Source: a virus
Strand: one strand, 5' to 3'
DNA length: 36,733 nucleotides
IMG/VR virus record: IMGVR_UViG_3300023223_001433
Location: 1 to 36,733 of that record
The translations under genes and the position numbers were made by a program. Of this stretch, positions 15,460-23,764 are shown in pieces (position 1 is the first letter of the stretch; each line of letters opens with the position of its first letter). Under the pieces are notes generated by a model. It ran no database searches. It was not told the origin of the DNA and saw nothing but the letters and a program-made list of their open reading frames with translations.

Positions 15460-15751
15460 TTTTAATCACAATCTTGTTAAGCAGTTGTCTTCTCTCAGCA
15501 CAGGGCGAGCAATTCCCTGTATCTACATTAAAAACCTTATTCACCAGTTTTGCAACAGGACTCAGGATCTTATGAACCACATCCCCTAGCCGTATCTCTT
15601 TACTTCCAAGGTGGATCTGCTCCATTGCGTCCCTGAATCCATTGTGGTTAGACAGACACATCCAGCACCAATTACCAGGCTTCTCGCTGTCAGGCATGAC
15701 CACCTTGTATCTGGCACAATATGTTTTCTGATCGTATTTGCAGTCACTCAT
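15452..15751 (-). CDS. Cys-rich small protein
   Basis: A 99-residue protein with Cys pairs CKYDQKTYC at the N-terminus, CWMC near residue 30 and CSPC near residue 80, followed by AERRQLLNKIV. The spacing suggests zinc coordination. A closing Cys pair followed by a basic helix is seen in other small tail-region proteins, but I cannot name a family. The start at 15751 is fixed by an ATGA overlap with the upstream gene. Confidence 0.6.
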   Translation of the reverse strand: MSDCKYDQKTYCARYKVVMPDSEKPGNWCWMCLSNHNGFRDAMEQIHLGSKEIRLGDVVHKILSPVAKLVNKVFNVDTGNCSPCAERRQLLNKIVIKNG

Positions 15752-16506
15752 GAAATTACCGCTGTAAAAGTTTTTCCCTGCCCCGGCCCAGCGCAAGGAT
15801 TATTTTCAACAAAGTCAGAGCCAAGAACATTACACTTCAATTCATAGACAGCACCTCTAGGATCACATTCATCTTTTCCACCAGAAGAAGGAAGGGCACC
15901 AAATGAAGAAGCATTTGCAGAATCTGCAGGAGAAACAGGAATACCAAAAGTGCTCAAAGCCCAAGCAGATTCTATTAGGTCAAAAGTCAAAATATAGACT
16001 CCTCCTATTGCTATTGTTTCTCCTAATCCCCCGCATCCACAGGGAAAAAACTTAAATTCATTTCGAATCTCAGGAAAGTAATTTGCACAGTTCCCGCTTC
16101 GTGTTAATTGGTCTACATCCGTATCGGCTGTAATCGTAACTGTTTCAGGCTGGGCTGGGTCACACTCACAAAATTCTATACCACCACCCTCTGTGCAGGA
16201 TTCCACAGCCTTATTTACAGAAAGTTCTAGATTCTCAAATTCTCGGTCCACCTCATCCTGACTGGCATGATCTGTATGCAGTAAGGAGAACTCCTTATTC
16301 TCCAAGGATTCGTTCAAGTAGTTGATTGCATTATCAAACTCCCTGTTGACTTCTTCGTAGGACTGATGGTCTAAATGAAACAAGTGAAACCGATCTGTAA
16401 AGTTACACTTCTGTAAGAAGCGATTAATCTCTGTCTCTGCCCTATGAAACTCTCTATTCATCTCAGAGAAGGTTGTATGTTTTCTATTAGTTAATTGAAA
16501 AGGCAT
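15748..16506 (-). CDS. Triple-repeat tail-region protein
   Basis: A 252-residue protein. Its first hundred residues hold three copies of a 33-37 residue helical unit: HTTFSEMNREF at 10-20, HQSYEEVNREF at 47-57 and HASQDEVDREF at 80-90. The remainder is beta-rich with Cys pairs (CECDPAQP, CGCGG, CDPRG, NPCAGPG). Repeats of this kind could form a trimeric helical stalk with a beta head, but nothing here proves it. It starts in a TAATG overlap with the nozzle-like gene, so a tail component is likely. Confidence 0.55.
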   Translation of the reverse strand: MPFQLTNRKHTTFSEMNREFHRAETEINRFLQKCNFTDRFHLFHLDHQSYEEVNREFDNAINYLNESLENKEFSLLHTDHASQDEVDREFENLELSVNKAVESCTEGGGIEFCECDPAQPETVTITADTDVDQLTRSGNCANYFPEIRNEFKFFPCGCGGLGETIAIGGVYILTFDLIESAWALSTFGIPVSPADSANASSFGALPSSGGKDECDPRGAVYELKCNVLGSDFVENNPCAGPGQGKTFTAVIS

Positions 16507-17786
16507 TAATCAACATACGCAACATAGTTGGCCCTCGGATCTTTTGGCTCTTCCCAAACAGGAACCATCCCTATAAAGTGAGTGTTCTCATTCAGGGGGA
16601 CTACCAGACGAACATCAATGAAGTGACCCCTGCTCTTATTCAGGCTGAACCGGTGAAGATCGTTTCTGCCCTGGGTGTTCAGGGTGATGACATGCTCCTC
16701 AATAAGTTGATTGTCTACGACTACCTGAAGACCAATATTGTTGTCTCCTGTAGGGACAGTGATCTCTGTACCTGTGCTGTCATAAATCTTGCCATCTGTC
16801 ATGATGTCCACATACTTCAAGCGTTTCTGTACATCCTTACCTCCCAGGAAATTGGTCCCACTTCTCCAGATAGAAATCTTCTTTGTCTGCAACTTCTCAC
16901 AGTGATTGCTCCAGATTAGCCTGCCTGCCTTTTCTGACTCAATGGCATGGTAAACAAACTCCATGCCAGTATTCTGGGTAGTGGAATCTCCAATGTCATG
17001 GGCATTGAAATTGGTCCCTGACAACTTATCAGCAAAAGAAGAATTGAAGATGAATCTATCATCCGGGTAATAATCATCCACGTTCCTGGTGCTTACACCA
17101 CTCTGTTGAGCAAAACCAGTAGCGACAATGTTCAACTGATCACTGCCTACCTGCTTCTTTCCGAAGTCTCGAATCAGACTGAAGACCGTTCTCTTATCCA
17201 GCTTAATGAAACTGTTTCCATTGAAGGCATAGATTCCCCTGCTGACCACATTGACAGCACCTACCTTAGCAGAGAAGTCCGTTGCGATGGTAAAAGGGTC
17301 CTCTGGCATTCTTCCATAGCTCTCTCCCCTGATTCCCATATCCTCGGAAAGGAGGATAGACCGGAAGGAAGCAATGGTGTCACCGGTTACCCTGCCAATC
17401 TGCTGGGAGCTGGCATAATAAAGATTTCCATTCAGGGTAAAAACCGTAGTGACTGTTGTTGGGGTCTTTGTTAATTCCGTGAGAAGGTCGCCTTGAGTCA
17501 AGGTAGCAGGAGATGTTGTCTGATCTAGTTGACAAAATCTAAGGGTGTCACTGCTTCCCGCTCTCCATTTAAATTTATTCCAAGGACGACCCCTGCAAGC
17601 ACCAGAACCAGCAGGTAGATCAAAATCAATAAACTCAGAGGTGAAGGCAGTATACTTAGGGCGCATCCCGCCAAAAGTAAAATCCATATTGAAGACTTCC
17701 TGGGCCTGGTTGTCTTCTAACTCAGAAGGATGCAGGTCTCCTTTGTGAACAAGGCCACCATTAAAAGGTATGAATTTACTTGGCAT
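16506..17786 (-). CDS. Tail nozzle-like beta-propeller candidate
   Basis: A 426-residue, beta-rich protein. Its beginning (FNGGLVHKGDLHPSELEDNQAQEVFNMDFTFGGMRPKY, residues 7-44, quoted in part: FNGGLV, ELEDNQAQEVFNMDF) matches the usual opening of podoviral nozzle or stabilisation proteins, in which short blades begin with a net-zero loop and a GGMRxR turn. Repeated strands such as TLNGNLYYASSQQIGRV and GIYAFNGNSFIKL fit propeller blades. It lies two genes after the fibre and adaptor genes, as a distal tail tube part would. The assignment is by pattern and position. Confidence 0.55.
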   Translation of the reverse strand: MPSKFIPFNGGLVHKGDLHPSELEDNQAQEVFNMDFTFGGMRPKYTAFTSEFIDFDLPAGSGACRGRPWNKFKWRAGSSDTLRFCQLDQTTSPATLTQGDLLTELTKTPTTVTTVFTLNGNLYYASSQQIGRVTGDTIASFRSILLSEDMGIRGESYGRMPEDPFTIATDFSAKVGAVNVVSRGIYAFNGNSFIKLDKRTVFSLIRDFGKKQVGSDQLNIVATGFAQQSGVSTRNVDDYYPDDRFIFNSSFADKLSGTNFNAHDIGDSTTQNTGMEFVYHAIESEKAGRLIWSNHCEKLQTKKISIWRSGTNFLGGKDVQKRLKYVDIMTDGKIYDSTGTEITVPTGDNNIGLQVVVDNQLIEEHVITLNTQGRNDLHRFSLNKSRGHFIDVRLVVPLNENTHFIGMVPVWEEPKDPRANYVAYVD

Positions 17787-17787
17787 A

Positions 17788-18336
17788 TCATCTACTGTCT
17801 ACCACTGCATCCACAGCGGCCTTATCCACTGCATCAAAAACGAGTTGTTCAATATCGTTGCCTGCATTAATGATTGTCTTAAGAGCACCAGCCATTGATG
17901 TGTAAAGATCTTTGACAGCCGTCGCATCAGCCATGGCAAGCTTCTCACCGGTAGTCGTTGTAATATTGGTGGGATACGTTAAGACTAAATCTACTGCGGC
18001 TTGCTGATATCCTACGATCATTAGATATTTATTCGTTCGCAGAGAAAAGGTTTTGGCACTATGAGTGAAAGTTCCATCCTCTTTTAATTGATTTGTTTTA
18101 TTGCGGACTAAGTCTAATCTGAGACTTTTGTAATCAGCCAGGGATAAAGCTTGGGTTACCCAGGCAGCACCATCCCATTTGTGAAAAGGATCATGTTTTC
18201 CGTTATAAATAACCGCATCGTCTGGAACATCAGTCCGATACGTGTGAATACTTACGTCATAATCTGGATCTGTTGTCAGATCATAGGTTCCCTTTTTGAT
18301 TAAATACCCGGAGGCAGTAATTTGTATTCCATTCAT
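17788..18336 (-). CDS. DUF4376-like tail protein
   Basis: A 182-residue protein. After a beta-rich start (YDVSIHTYRTDVPDDAVIYNG and a KWDGAAWV turn) it has a C-terminal helical module (KSLRLDLVRNKTNQLKEDGT, FSLRTNKYLMIVGYQQAA) that resembles the DUF4376 domain found in phage tail and fibre-related proteins. The fit is moderate. It begins in a TGATG overlap with the fibre-like gene, which suggests coordinated production. Confidence 0.5.
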   Translation of the reverse strand: MNGIQITASGYLIKKGTYDLTTDPDYDVSIHTYRTDVPDDAVIYNGKHDPFHKWDGAAWVTQALSLADYKSLRLDLVRNKTNQLKEDGTFTHSAKTFSLRTNKYLMIVGYQQAAVDLVLTYPTNITTTTGEKLAMADATAVKDLYTSMAGALKTIINAGNDIEQLVFDAVDKAAVDAVVDSR

Positions 18337-20441
18337 CAGCGTTCATCCTCAAAGCTTATGATTACCACATTTAAATTATCGGCAAGATTATCCACCTCAT
18401 ACTGTATTGCTTGAGAAGCAGAAGCGGGTAATATGATATCGAAAATAAAATGAACAAAGTCAGTGCCGTTGTCTTTTCCAGCCTGACCAGTTATGGGAGG
18501 CGTTGTCAGGGAACTTCCAAAGGGGCGAATTCGAAACTCTCTACCATCACCAGCATTATTGAACTGAAAGTTTATTTTTACCTTTTCGCAAGTGGGGGAA
18601 ATTAAGGAACCCAAATTGAATGTGGAAAAGGTAGTAGCCGAACCACTTGACAAAAGAGTCAATGCAGAAGCTTCTTCTTCATAGCGGTATTCAACATCAT
18701 TAAATTTTCCAATTTGCTGAAACTCTAAAAAGGTAGAGGTAACATCATTTCTAACCCAACCTGTCTGACGAAAACTCTCATATCCAGCAGGGAGTGTTGG
18801 GGCTGTTGTGCTGATAGAAAGAAGACCAGCAAATGCCAGTATGTTGTCCTGGTCGGCAATCGCAAAAATTGCGTACCAAGTATTTGGTGCCTCTACCCCT
18901 ACATCCAGGCCATTTACTCCTGATGAGGTAATATCTACCGTAACAATTCCACCGGTATTAATGATATTAAAATCATCATCAAAGTCCCTGGCTTCACCAT
19001 TGCCAATAGAAACACTACTGGCACTGACAAAGGTAACACGAAAATCCTTAACGTGGTCCCGGTGAAAAGGAGCATTGCCAAGGTCATCAGGAAGAATAAT
19101 AAAAGCAGCCGATAGATCATTCGTATGTGTCCCTGACGGCAGGTTCAATACAAAGTCAGAATACTCACCTGTATAAGAAGTATTCGCAGATGGGCTCCCT
19201 ATTCTGGCATCATTCATAGTAACAGTCATTGTCCCCACATTTGTCAGTGGCGTTGCCCCGGTAATATCTACATTCTGTAAGCTTAAAATATAAGTTCCAC
19301 CTGCATTTAGTCCCCTGAAAGCACTCGCGCCTATAAAGATAGAATCATAAACAGAAATAGTTGCAGTTCCCGTTCCGTTGTAATTAAATGCAGATGCCAC
19401 ACCACCAACCTTAATGTTGTGGACAATTATCTGAGGGTTCGAAGACATGTTGGCAAAGAATGAAATATTCGCAGTCAAGTCTTTGATTAACAAGCCAGAC
19501 AAGGTTGAAGTTGTATTGATTGCTGAAAGACTTAGAAAGGTGTTGTTAATCCCCTGTCCAGCAATGGTGATATTATTAGCATCAATAGCAACAGCTGAAC
19601 CAATACTGTGAGTTCCTGCACTGAACACATAAGTCTTGTTCGCCACTCCAGGCTGGTACTTGGTAGCAAAATCATCAGTCACATTGATGATAATTAAGTT
19701 ATCCAGACTTCCTATTGCCGTAGAGTCAATAGTCAGCTCATTGCCAGTGCCACTGATCGTGATACCGGTTCCACCAATCACATTGGTGAGAATGTCTGGA
19801 GTCAGGAGAAACAGATTGTTTCCACCACTGTCCCCAACCTGAACAATATCATTTCCGATTAAAGAGTTTACCCCACTGCCTGCACCTTGCACCCATCCAC
19901 CAGCACCGTCTCCTGTGATCTGATTGCCAGCAGCCAGGGAAGCCTCAAACTCTGTAAATTCAATAGTCTGACCCAGGATCGAGACAGTTGAATCCAGGCG
20001 AGCGTTGTTAATTGTTCCTGAAGTAATTTGGCTTGCATCGATATTGCCACCAATTGTAAAGAAGTTGGTATCAATCACACTTGTCACTGGATCAGCAAAA
20101 GGAATGATCACCCCTTTTGCCACAACTGAGTTGGTGATAGAGATAATTCCATCAGCATCAATGGCAAATCTCCACTGATCAATCAATGGTCCAAAGCCAG
20201 GGGTAAAGGAGGTAGACACAGCAGCAGTCTCATTGGTTTTAAACATGTACCGATTGTCCAGTTCGTCCAGGCTATTGGTAACTCCACTGGGAAGGGGAGC
20301 TCCCAGGGCGGGGCTACCACTACCGCCACCACTGACAGGAGCAGCAGTGATATCCCGCTTCTGAGGGACTACCAGTAATAAAATAACAAAAATAACGGCC
20401 AGCGTTAATATAGAATAAGCTCTCTTCCTCAATTTAGTCAT
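18336..20441 (-). CDS. Membrane-anchored fibre-like beta-helix protein
   Basis: A 701-residue protein. It has a basic N-terminus, then a hydrophobic segment at about residues 11-26 (ILTLAVIFVILLLVVP) and a Gly/Ser-rich linker. Next come GDGAGGWVQGAGSG and GGTGITISGTGNELTI, motifs typical of tail-fibre shafts. Repeated short strands follow between about 250 and 430 (NNITIAGQGINNTFLSL, SGLLIKDLTANISFF) with beta-helix character, then a beta-sandwich-like C-terminus. A membrane anchor on a fibre-like protein is unusual; it shares this with the LamG and spike-like proteins. Confidence 0.65.
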   Translation of the reverse strand: MTKLRKRAYSILTLAVIFVILLLVVPQKRDITAAPVSGGGSGSPALGAPLPSGVTNSLDELDNRYMFKTNETAAVSTSFTPGFGPLIDQWRFAIDADGIISITNSVVAKGVIIPFADPVTSVIDTNFFTIGGNIDASQITSGTINNARLDSTVSILGQTIEFTEFEASLAAGNQITGDGAGGWVQGAGSGVNSLIGNDIVQVGDSGGNNLFLLTPDILTNVIGGTGITISGTGNELTIDSTAIGSLDNLIIINVTDDFATKYQPGVANKTYVFSAGTHSIGSAVAIDANNITIAGQGINNTFLSLSAINTTSTLSGLLIKDLTANISFFANMSSNPQIIVHNIKVGGVASAFNYNGTGTATISVYDSIFIGASAFRGLNAGGTYILSLQNVDITGATPLTNVGTMTVTMNDARIGSPSANTSYTGEYSDFVLNLPSGTHTNDLSAAFIILPDDLGNAPFHRDHVKDFRVTFVSASSVSIGNGEARDFDDDFNIINTGGIVTVDITSSGVNGLDVGVEAPNTWYAIFAIADQDNILAFAGLLSISTTAPTLPAGYESFRQTGWVRNDVTSTFLEFQQIGKFNDVEYRYEEEASALTLLSSGSATTFSTFNLGSLISPTCEKVKINFQFNNAGDGREFRIRPFGSSLTTPPITGQAGKDNGTDFVHFIFDIILPASASQAIQYEVDNLADNLNVVIISFEDER

Positions 20442-20451
20442 CGGTGTAAAT

Positions 20452-21282
20452 TTATACTCCCCCTATATTGCCACTGTTATCAAAAGCCTTTGGTCCATAA
20501 ATGACGGGCAGAACAAAAAAGCCAGCTCCCGCATTGCCTTGACCAGCATCCCTCTCACGAGAGCGTAACCGGGAAAGGCTTTCCTTTAACCTTGCAGCAG
20601 CAACGCCTGGGGATGCAAAACGATGGGTAGGACTTCTCTTGAGCGCAGCCCAGACAATAGCATCCCTATACTTCTCAGTCGCCAGGGGCTCATCTGTTGG
20701 GTTGACCATCGTATTGACATCAATCAAAACGTTACTGCTATCAAACTTCCAATCCCAATCAGAATGGTCATAGACTTCCCTATGACCAGCATTCACCCAT
20801 TGGCCTATCTCATGCTGCTCATTCATTACATTCACATTGGCAGCAACGTGCTCAGGCATTCTGGCAGGATAAATCCTTCTCCTGACAGCACTCTGCAAGT
20901 CCTCAAAGGTTTTGTACTCAAATTCATCTGCGTCTAAACTGAGATTTGTCCTGGCTTCCTCATCAGCCAACCTTCTCAGCCACTCAAAGTATTGGGACTC
21001 TGCCGTCTGGAAACCAATCTGTTCAATGTACTGCTTGCTGTAAAGCATGGCAGCATAGAACAGGATAGGCCTGAACTTCAAGGGCATAGCAGGAGCATCC
21101 GTATCAAGATCCAGGGGAGGCAAAGAACCAGTGTCCCAACGCCATACCCCGGAATTGATCACCCGGTCATAACCAGCATTGGTCCACCTCCTTACCTGTT
21201 GCTCCTCTAAGGAATTGACAACAGGTATCCAGAGACCAATCTCATTAACAATGTCTCCAAATGTTGTAAAGGTAAAAGCCAT
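20452..21282 (-). CDS. Head-tail adaptor with internal duplication
   Basis: A 276-residue protein made of two related halves. W33TNAGYDRV...VWRWD50 recurs as W162VNAGHREV...DWDWKFD181, about 129 residues apart, and each is followed by a similar YRDAI/FRPIL helix. A helix with WxNAG and a VWRW strand is the usual outline of podoviral adaptor proteins that join portal to tail. Two such units in one chain would let six copies fill a twelve-fold ring, though this is inference. It is translated 1 nt after the small gene upstream. Confidence 0.65.
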   Translation of the reverse strand: MAFTFTTFGDIVNEIGLWIPVVNSLEEQQVRRWTNAGYDRVINSGVWRWDTGSLPPLDLDTDAPAMPLKFRPILFYAAMLYSKQYIEQIGFQTAESQYFEWLRRLADEEARTNLSLDADEFEYKTFEDLQSAVRRRIYPARMPEHVAANVNVMNEQHEIGQWVNAGHREVYDHSDWDWKFDSSNVLIDVNTMVNPTDEPLATEKYRDAIVWAALKRSPTHRFASPGVAAARLKESLSRLRSRERDAGQGNAGAGFFVLPVIYGPKAFDNSGNIGGV

Positions 21283-21429
21283 TTATAGTTTCAGTAATTC
21301 TTCTATTGAGTCGTTGCGATGATCGTATATGAATTTTTTTATAACCTTGCTCTTTGCTGGCGTTAATCTGGTAGGTAACCACTTCTTGACTTCAGTCATA
21401 ACATCTTTGAATGTCTTATATTTTTTCAT
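21283..21429 (-). CDS. Small basic protein
   Basis: A 48-residue ORF (MKKYKTFKDVMTEVKKWLPT at its start), Lys-rich and apparently helical, with no recognised family. The start is in an ATGA overlap with the upstream gene, and its stop abuts the adaptor start, so the spacing fits the tight packing of the other head genes. It could be a small head-completion or regulatory protein; nothing in the sequence decides this. Confidence 0.6.
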   Translation of the reverse strand: MKKYKTFKDVMTEVKKWLPTRLTPAKSKVIKKFIYDHRNDSIEELLKL

Positions 21430-21812
21430 AACCAGGACTTAGGGATTGTTAAGAATTCAGGGTGACGCTTTAAAATGTCTGTATTGGTAGCTGCAGCAGG
21501 TTGATCATAGTACCGGTCCATAAAGGGAACCTTGCCTTTGGGGATAATGGCAATCAGTTCCCAGTCATTGTTCTTGCTTAACTCTTTCTGGCTCGGCTTG
21601 ATGAAACTGTCCCTCAGCTTCTTGTTTGTTTTATACAGGTGCGCGTATCTTTTATACTTCCGTACATTGGGAGCCCAGGTAGCAAAGTTGGCACGACCGA
21701 ATAATTCCTTTGCAACATCATCGCTGGTGAAGGTCCAAAGACTATCTGGATCATCATCACAGAAGAGCACAAAGTCTTTTTCTTTTTTTATGTTCCCGTC
21801 TTGAATAATCAT
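21426..21812 (-). CDS. Hypothetical head-module protein
   Basis: A 128-residue protein with mixed composition: an acidic N-terminal half (FCDDDPDSLWTF, SDDVAKELF) and a basic middle (VRKYKRYAHLYKTNKKLRD), ending in Trp-Leu. Not recognised. ATGA overlaps at both ends (21426-21429 and 21809-21812) place it in the same translational block as its neighbours between the decoration candidate and the adaptor. A head-completion role is plausible from position only. Confidence 0.55.
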   Translation of the reverse strand: MIIQDGNIKKEKDFVLFCDDDPDSLWTFTSDDVAKELFGRANFATWAPNVRKYKRYAHLYKTNKKLRDSFIKPSQKELSKNNDWELIAIIPKGKVPFMDRYYDQPAAATNTDILKRHPEFLTIPKSWL

Positions 21813-22129
21813 CCGCTCATAAATTCCACGTATGCCTTCCCGAAGATGTCCTCACTGATTTTATCAATTGCCGTCTTGGCCATAGCGGGGCTCATGTTCA
21901 GGGAAAGGGAGTTGATCAGGTTATGGATATAGACATCCTTTTTAAGCTCTAAGCGAGCGCGATCAATGCAGCTATTAAAATACTTCTTTCGCTGGTCTTT
22001 GTCGTTTTGTATGCCGCGCAGCTTATCCACTCGCGCTTGTCCTTCTGCCGCAATTTGTTCTTCCATTAAGTCAGCAGCTTCGTCGTCTGTCTGAAGGTTT
22101 ACAGATGGTTTCTTTGTTTTAACTGGCAT
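21809..22129 (-). CDS. Hypothetical head-module protein
   Basis: A 106-residue, highly charged protein (Lys/Glu/Asp-rich, helical; DDEAADLMEEQIAAEGQARV in the first half) with no recognised family. The start at 22129 follows GAAAGGAATAAC, a good ribosome site; an ATG-free extension upstream to 22174 is not needed. It follows the hairpin at 22155-22178, which lies between the capsid-type genes and this one. Confidence 0.55.
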   Translation of the reverse strand: MPVKTKKPSVNLQTDDEAADLMEEQIAAEGQARVDKLRGIQNDKDQRKKYFNSCIDRARLELKKDVYIHNLINSLSLNMSPAMAKTAIDKISEDIFGKAYVEFMSG

Positions 22130-22154
22130 GTTATTCCTTTCAAGAGTTGTGGTA

Positions 22155-22178
22155 TAGGGCGACCCGAAGGCCACCCTA
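22155..22178 (-). promoter_or_regulatory. Stable UUCG hairpin between head genes
   Basis: Read on the minus strand, these 24 bases form a 10-bp stem (TAGGGTGGCC with GGTCGCCCTA, two G-T wobbles) capped by a C-TTCG-G tetraloop, the extra-stable cUUCGg type. No T-run follows, so it is not a plain terminator. It lies between the 189-residue protein gene and the 106-residue protein gene, where it could protect or process mRNA so that capsid-type genes upstream are expressed more strongly than genes below. Confidence 0.6.
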
Positions 22179-22217
22179 CGCCAAATTACCGTTAGTCGTT
22201 TTCCAGCCAGTAAATTT

Positions 22218-22787
22218 TTATTGTCTGCGATATTGGCAGGTCGATGTATCTAACCTTCCGTTACCAGTCGCTTGTGATTCCACAACAAGAGGCATCCCAA
22301 TATTACCAGCAACGGCAATGTCTTGAGGTCCTTTTGTGATAGTTGCATTACCGATTAGCTCGGTAGACTTTAAGCCCGTCAACCAGATACTTGATCCTGC
22401 GTCCATATTGATATTGACGACAGCATCTACTGTGATCTGTGTTGATGAGGGCGCACCGTTGATGGTACGCAAAGCCCAAGCGGATGTATCATCTGCATTC
22501 ACGTTGCTTGCCTTTATCAAGACAATATCCGTGTCAGAGAATGTTACATCAGAATTAGATACACTGAACACCAGTCCACCACTTGTGAAAGCAGCAGTTA
22601 AGCGTTCCTGCGTAATACCAGCTCTGATAAACGCATTGTCAGCGGCGTTGTCTGCCGTTGCAATTAAGCCTACCAAAACAGGTTGACGATTTGGAATCGC
22701 AGGAAAGAACCCCAATGAAACTGTCGTTCCATCATCTGAACGGGTAATAACCGGATGAAGTAAATCACTTTGTACAATACTACTCAT
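22218..22787 (-). CDS. Decoration or head-fibre protein candidate
   Basis: A 189-residue protein rich in Thr, Ser, Asp and Ala and largely beta (VVNINMDAGSSIWLTGLKST, TITKGPQDIAVAGNIGM). It is placed directly after the major capsid gene, where many tailed phages encode a decoration protein or head fibre. I recognise no family, so this is assigned from composition and position. It ends in a short Cys-Gln-Tyr-Arg-Arg-Gln tail. The next gene is separated by about 90 nt, the longest gap in this block. Confidence 0.45.
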   Translation of the reverse strand: MSSIVQSDLLHPVITRSDDGTTVSLGFFPAIPNRQPVLVGLIATADNAADNAFIRAGITQERLTAAFTSGGLVFSVSNSDVTFSDTDIVLIKASNVNADDTSAWALRTINGAPSSTQITVDAVVNINMDAGSSIWLTGLKSTELIGNATITKGPQDIAVAGNIGMPLVVESQATGNGRLDTSTCQYRRQ

Positions 22788-22805
22788 TACTCAGGATCTC
22801 CTTTC

Positions 22806-23750
22806 TTACGATAAGTTAATTGTTTTTTGATACGTATCAGGCTGCCTGTGCTCAAAAGTTGTTTCCTCATCAATCACAAAAGTGGTAAGAGGACCAACTT
22901 TTCCAGTCGTATAAGTCCGGAAGGACTTGAATACAGACTCTTTCAGCATCTCAGGGTTGTACCCAAAGATTGTCTGAGCAGGCATATAGATATGGGGAAT
23001 GATCTCGACCTGACCGAAAGCATTGCGATAAATAAACAGCGCATTGGTAAAGTCAGTTCCAGCAGCTTGGATCTCACGAAATTGCTGGAATTTATTGGCA
23101 AAGTTCTGTGCTTGATCAAAGGGCATCAGGATTGTTCTAAGCCTTTTACCATTCTTTCGAGCGTTCTTTGTCATCTCGTCAATATGATCAAGATCAATGG
23201 GTGCTGCTGCTGCATCATGAAGCTGAGGAGCCCGTAACTCTACGGTATCATCAGTCATGGCAACGCCACGGATATTTGTGTTATCCGTAATGTTGAGCAA
23301 GCCATCAGCTTCCCCGGCAGTGCCAGAGAGACCCACAACCTTAACAGAAGTGATTACACCGAATTCCTTATCATTAGCCATAATCATCGTCTTGATGTTA
23401 CGCTGATAAGAGATTTCGCTAACCACACCGGCTAAATCCTGACTCATTACAGAGTCATTGATTTCAAAGGCTTCTGCCATTGTCTGAACTTCATTGTCCA
23501 GACGAACACGGGTGGTTTGATTAGGAACTACATCTGACTGAACGTCATAGTTTTCCTTAAATTTATTGACCTTGGCCGAACGGATACTATCCGCTAAGTA
23601 CTCATGCTTACGAGCTGTTGCTCTTTTTGCTGCGCCGATCCTGTTAATAACAACGTTCTCGTCGTTACCACGGGAGACAAGCGTGACAAAAGAACCCAGA
23701 TCCTCACGAGCACCAATTCCGACCTCGTTAAAAGTTTCTTTGTTAGCCAT
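22806..23750 (-). CDS. Major capsid protein, DUF5309/SU10-like
   Basis: A 314-residue protein with the HK97-fold capsid pattern of the DUF5309/SU10-like family. A short N-arm is followed by a helix and strand block (YDVQSDVVPNQTTRVRLDNE). Then come FEINDSVMSQDLAGV, a central helical part with RNIKTMIMANDKE, and a C-terminal strand-rich part ending with GPLTTFVIDEETTFEHRQ. SU10 and relatives are short-tailed phages with elongated heads, which agrees with the rest of the module. Family assignment is by recognised sequence pattern, not a search. The scaffold gene precedes it. Confidence 0.75.
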   Translation of the reverse strand: MANKETFNEVGIGAREDLGSFVTLVSRGNDENVVINRIGAAKRATARKHEYLADSIRSAKVNKFKENYDVQSDVVPNQTTRVRLDNEVQTMAEAFEINDSVMSQDLAGVVSEISYQRNIKTMIMANDKEFGVITSVKVVGLSGTAGEADGLLNITDNTNIRGVAMTDDTVELRAPQLHDAAAAPIDLDHIDEMTKNARKNGKRLRTILMPFDQAQNFANKFQQFREIQAAGTDFTNALFIYRNAFGQVEIIPHIYMPAQTIFGYNPEMLKESVFKSFRTYTTGKVGPLTTFVIDEETTFEHRQPDTYQKTINLS

Positions 23751-23764
23751 AGACGAACCCTATT

